Shown in pieces: positions 49,926-51,778 of a stretch of DNA of 51,778 bases. Below the pieces are notes generated by a model. The model saw only the letters and a program-made list of their open reading frames with translations. It did no database searches and was not told where the DNA came from. The first letter of the stretch is position 1. The number at the start of each line of letters is the position of its first letter. Source of the stretch: Elusimicrobiota bacterium. Its GTDB lineage: Bacteria > Elusimicrobiota > Elusimicrobia > JACQJP01. Both the position numbers and the translations under genes were made by a program. The stretch lies in the NCBI GenBank assembly GCA_016204975.1, contig JACQJP010000050.1, positions 1 through 51,778 on the forward strand, given 5' to 3'.

Positions 49926-50690
49926 ATGAATAAAATCGCCGGTTGGTTGTTGGCCGCAGTTTTGTGCAGCCAGTTCGTGCCCATATCCCAAGCGCAGGTT
50001 CCGACCTCCGGAGCAAAAGCTAAAGCTCCGGCATTGGGAGCGGCTTCAGGAAAACCTGCAATCATAGTCCTGGAGGATTTGACGCGAGAGGAGTGGGAGA
50101 AGTTGTTCGGGCTTCAATGGCGCCAGAAAAAAACCTGGACCAACGAGGACATTGAGGGATTAAAAAGAGAAGACCAGAAAACCGGCCGAACAGTTCCCAT
50201 CAGCGTCGTTGGAACTCTAAGGGAAACCCAGGCCGCAGAGGCCGCAGCCGAGAAAAAGACAACCCGGGAAACACAACCGGGCCGCGGTGGAAGCTCCGCC
50301 CCACAAACTTTTGAGATAGACATCTCCATATCCTGCGATGCGGGGCTTTTTGCGACCCCCACCTGGTGCCCTCGAAAAGGAGAAGGGGTGATAGGAGGGA
50401 TTTACCGGGAAATTCGCGCCCGAGCCGGACAACCGATCGAGATCACCCTGAACTCCCTCTGGGCTACTCCCGGCACCCTCTTTTATGGATTCAAGGTGGT
50501 TCCGGAAGGGGTCGAGTTGAACCATGAAGCCTACGGCACCGCCTGCCTGAATGCAGTCGCCGGAAGCTGTACCACCATCGCGTTCAACGGAAGGACCGAG
50601 GTGCGCTTCACCATCGAGAGTCCCGGAACCTATCGGTATTACGATCCCACCCACATCGGAACGGGATACGGAGAACTCATCGTCGAGTAA
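49926..50690 (+). CDS. exported protein with cupredoxin-like C-terminal domain
   Basis: 254 residues from ATG 49926, preceded by a G-rich ribosome-binding site; in-frame codons further upstream are non-homologous. Signal peptide ends at PISQAQ. A charged middle (EEWEKLFGLQWRQKK) is followed by a C-terminal beta domain (about 145-254). Its end, TYRYYDPTHIGTGYGELIV, lines up with the copper site of plastocyanin-like folds (YxCxxHxxxGM), but Cys is Asp and Met is missing; only the His remains. It may bind no copper or a different ligand. Two Cys (TACLNAVAGSCTT) could form a disulfide. Confidence 0.6.
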   Translation: MNKIAGWLLAAVLCSQFVPISQAQVPTSGAKAKAPALGAASGKPAIIVLEDLTREEWEKLFGLQWRQKKTWTNEDIEGLKREDQKTGRTVPISVVGTLRETQAAEAAAEKKTTRETQPGRGGSSAPQTFEIDISISCDAGLFATPTWCPRKGEGVIGGIYREIRARAGQPIEITLNSLWATPGTLFYGFKVVPEGVELNHEAYGTACLNAVAGSCTTIAFNGRTEVRFTIESPGTYRYYDPTHIGTGYGELIVE

Positions 50691-50724
50691 ACGTTTTTTT
50701 AAACGACCGTAACCTCCTCCTCAC

Positions 50725-50760
50725 AAAAGGCCGAGACAAAATCTCGGCCTTTTGGTTTTT
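50725..50760 (+). terminator. rho-independent terminator
   Basis: Perfect 12-bp stem AAAAGGCCGAGA / TCTCGGCCTTTT with 5-nt loop CAAAA, then GGTTTTT. The stem's A and T ends make it usable in both directions. It lies 35 nt after the cupredoxin-like gene. Confidence 0.9.
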
Positions 50761-50763
50761 CCA

Positions 50764-50792
50764 TTGACAAGTCGATTGACACGCCCTAGACT
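50764..50792 (+). promoter_or_regulatory. sigma-70 promoter of the 57-residue gene
   Basis: Consensus TTGACA at 50764-50769, a 17-bp spacer and TAGACT at 50787-50792. A second TTGACA at 50776 has no matching -10. The predicted start is about 9 nt before the ATG at 50808. Confidence 0.7.
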
Positions 50793-50807
50793 ACCCTACA
50801 GCACATT

Positions 50808-50981
50808 ATGACTACGCGAAAACGAAAACGGAGCACCAACCTTTCAAAAAGGAAAGAGGATCTCGCGCAAGCTTATCGGGAAGAAGCCAAGCAGGAAGCG
50901 GCACTTCTCAAAGATTGGGACTCTCTGGCAGGGGAGGCCCTCCAGATTCATCTCGACCTCCCCCAAAAGCCTCACTCCTGA
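50808..50981 (+). CDS. 57-residue basic small protein
   Basis: Starts MTTRKRKRSTNLSKRKEDLA and ends PQKPHS. A very basic N terminus leads into one long predicted helix (QAYREEAKQEAALLKDWDSL) and a short acidic tail. There is a good promoter and a terminator just upstream, so it is an independent unit. The size and basic start would suit a DNA-binding partner such as an antitoxin, but no toxin-like gene lies next to it and I do not recognise the family. Confidence 0.6.
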   Translation: MTTRKRKRSTNLSKRKEDLAQAYREEAKQEAALLKDWDSLAGEALQIHLDLPQKPHS

Positions 50982-51008
50982 CCATCTCAAAAAAGCACGG
51001 AAAAAGCC

Positions 51009-51037
51009 TTGACTTCACAAGCCCCCCGAGCAATACT
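51009..51037 (+). promoter_or_regulatory. promoter of the last gene, probably leaderless
   Basis: TTGACT at 51009-51014, a 17-bp spacer and AATACT at 51032-51037. The start codon at 51044 is exactly where transcription should begin, and no ribosome-binding site precedes it. Confidence 0.6.
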
Positions 51038-51043
51038 TGTTTT

Positions 51044-51697
51044 ATGAAAATCACGCTGCCCGTGCCCCTCGTTTTTCTACTCTGTTCGCAAATTTTCACT
51101 CCGCCAAATGCCTGGGCTCAATGCAGCAACATTGCAGGTGAAATAAACCTCGTTCAAATGCCTTCATTCGATGGTCAGAAAATCCGATATAAAGGTGTCA
51201 CCATCGAAAACCTTTCGGAGTGGGACAGCTTCTTCGAAGACATCTCTTCAAAGATTGGCGCTTCAGGAGCCGGCTCAGGATACGAGCTTCCCGCCCGCAA
51301 TGGTCCACACGGCTGGTTTGTCGCCGGCAAGAAGCAAGAATACTACCGCTATGGAGACTGCATACGGCTCAAGATATACAACCTGACTCCTGAAGTTCAA
51401 CAGTTACATATCACGCGAAAACTGGCTCTGGATAAAATCGCAGAAGAATACAGAGCTCCCTTTACAGCGTTGGCAAAGAAAGAGGTTGCCGAGCCCGTAC
51501 AACAAATCCAGAGCAGCATAGCCAAAATCAGCAAGCCGTGGATTACCGGAATCACCGGTTCCGTGAAAGTGACCCTATCCGAGGAGATCATAGAATTAAA
51601 GCTTCTGCCCGCTTCCGCTTCCGAGAAACTTCCCACAACTTATTATCTAGAACCCGGCCCAGAAAAAATACACATTTACCCGAATCATTGGCAGTAA
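51044..51697 (+). CDS. exported hypothetical protein
   Basis: 217 residues with signal peptide (LPVPLVFLLCSQIFTPPNAWAQ). The mature part holds mixed alpha/beta sequence, including GYELPARNGPHGWFVAGKKQ and a later helical stretch (ALDKIAEEYRAPFTALAKKE). Two Cys (CSNIAG ... GDCIRLKI) may pair. The codon and base composition are more AT-rich than in neighbouring operons, which may mark transfer or weak expression. I do not recognise the family. The last 81 bp of the window hold nothing that I can support. Confidence 0.6.
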   Translation: MKITLPVPLVFLLCSQIFTPPNAWAQCSNIAGEINLVQMPSFDGQKIRYKGVTIENLSEWDSFFEDISSKIGASGAGSGYELPARNGPHGWFVAGKKQEYYRYGDCIRLKIYNLTPEVQQLHITRKLALDKIAEEYRAPFTALAKKEVAEPVQQIQSSIAKISKPWITGITGSVKVTLSEEIIELKLLPASASEKLPTTYYLEPGPEKIHIYPNHWQ

Positions 51698-51778
51698 GGA
51701 CCGCACTGAGCTTCTGGAACCCGCCTACCGGAATGCTGAGGCCTGCCAATCCCAGTTAAAACAGTAGCAACCTACTTC

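Noticed and set aside
1-51778. CRISPR array, prophage or complete insertion sequence
   Set aside because: No regularly spaced direct repeats, phage structural genes, integrase or transposase were seen.

Overview
The window is one densely packed stretch of a GC-rich Gram-negative (diderm) bacterial chromosome. Diderm markers include an LptE-like lipoprotein, Lnt, a TonB/ExbB/ExbD set, OmpA-type domains, putative outer-membrane barrels and MurJ. Gene content resembles uncultured delta-proteobacteria-like lineages (Myxococcota/Bdellovibrionota-type relatives), but the sequence alone does not fix the phylum. No prophage, complete insertion sequence with transposase, or CRISPR array was seen.

Layout. 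0.1-4.4 kb: possible 3' end of a tmRNA or tRNA, then a short oxidoreductase operon (SDR epimerase, small membrane protein, aldehyde dehydrogenase, unknown protein) and a double-ACT protein. 4.4-7.4 kb: tRNA-Gly, tRNA-Cys, an M23 peptidase, tRNA-Val and thrS, with both protein genes starting almost directly at tRNA 3' ends. 7.4-19 kb: the most unusual locus, ten co-oriented envelope genes: a giant TPR protein, a FlgD-like-Ig/OmpA protein, ExbB, a HAMP membrane protein, a lone receiver, two ExbD, a TonB, a second HAMP membrane protein and a second FlgD-like protein. 19-26.3 kb: the conserved infC-rpmI-rplT-pheS-pheT-zapB-like-zapA run, then rarA and tlyA. 26.3-32.6 kb: lineage-specific envelope genes (HEAT repeats, two barrel-like proteins, an exported helical protein, a large zinc metalloprotease). 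32.8-43.5 kb: leuS, lptE, holA, rpsT (opposite strand), murJ, a shortened uvrC, an M16 peptidase pair and a minimal MGMT. 43.5-49.8 kb: an OmpR-type regulator (opposite strand), secA, lnt and a histone-deacetylase-like gene. 49.9-51.7 kb: small exported or unknown genes with lower GC.

Three things stand out. (1) The 7.4-19 kb locus looks like a Tol/Ton/Agl-type proton-motive-force machine with its own HAMP and receiver parts and a long peptidoglycan-anchored Ig stalk. (2) Three copies of a roughly 180-bp element have terminal inverted repeats, AT-rich 5-bp target duplications and stems that differ in sequence but keep pairing: a MITE-like family with a conserved fold. A second 51-bp repeat is inserted inside two genes in different reading frames. 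(3) Translation starts are unusual: infC starts with AUC, the M23 gene has no ordinary start codon, thrS begins 5 nt after a tRNA, and several genes have an extended -10 box ending 9-10 nt before the start codon, which suggests leaderless transcripts.
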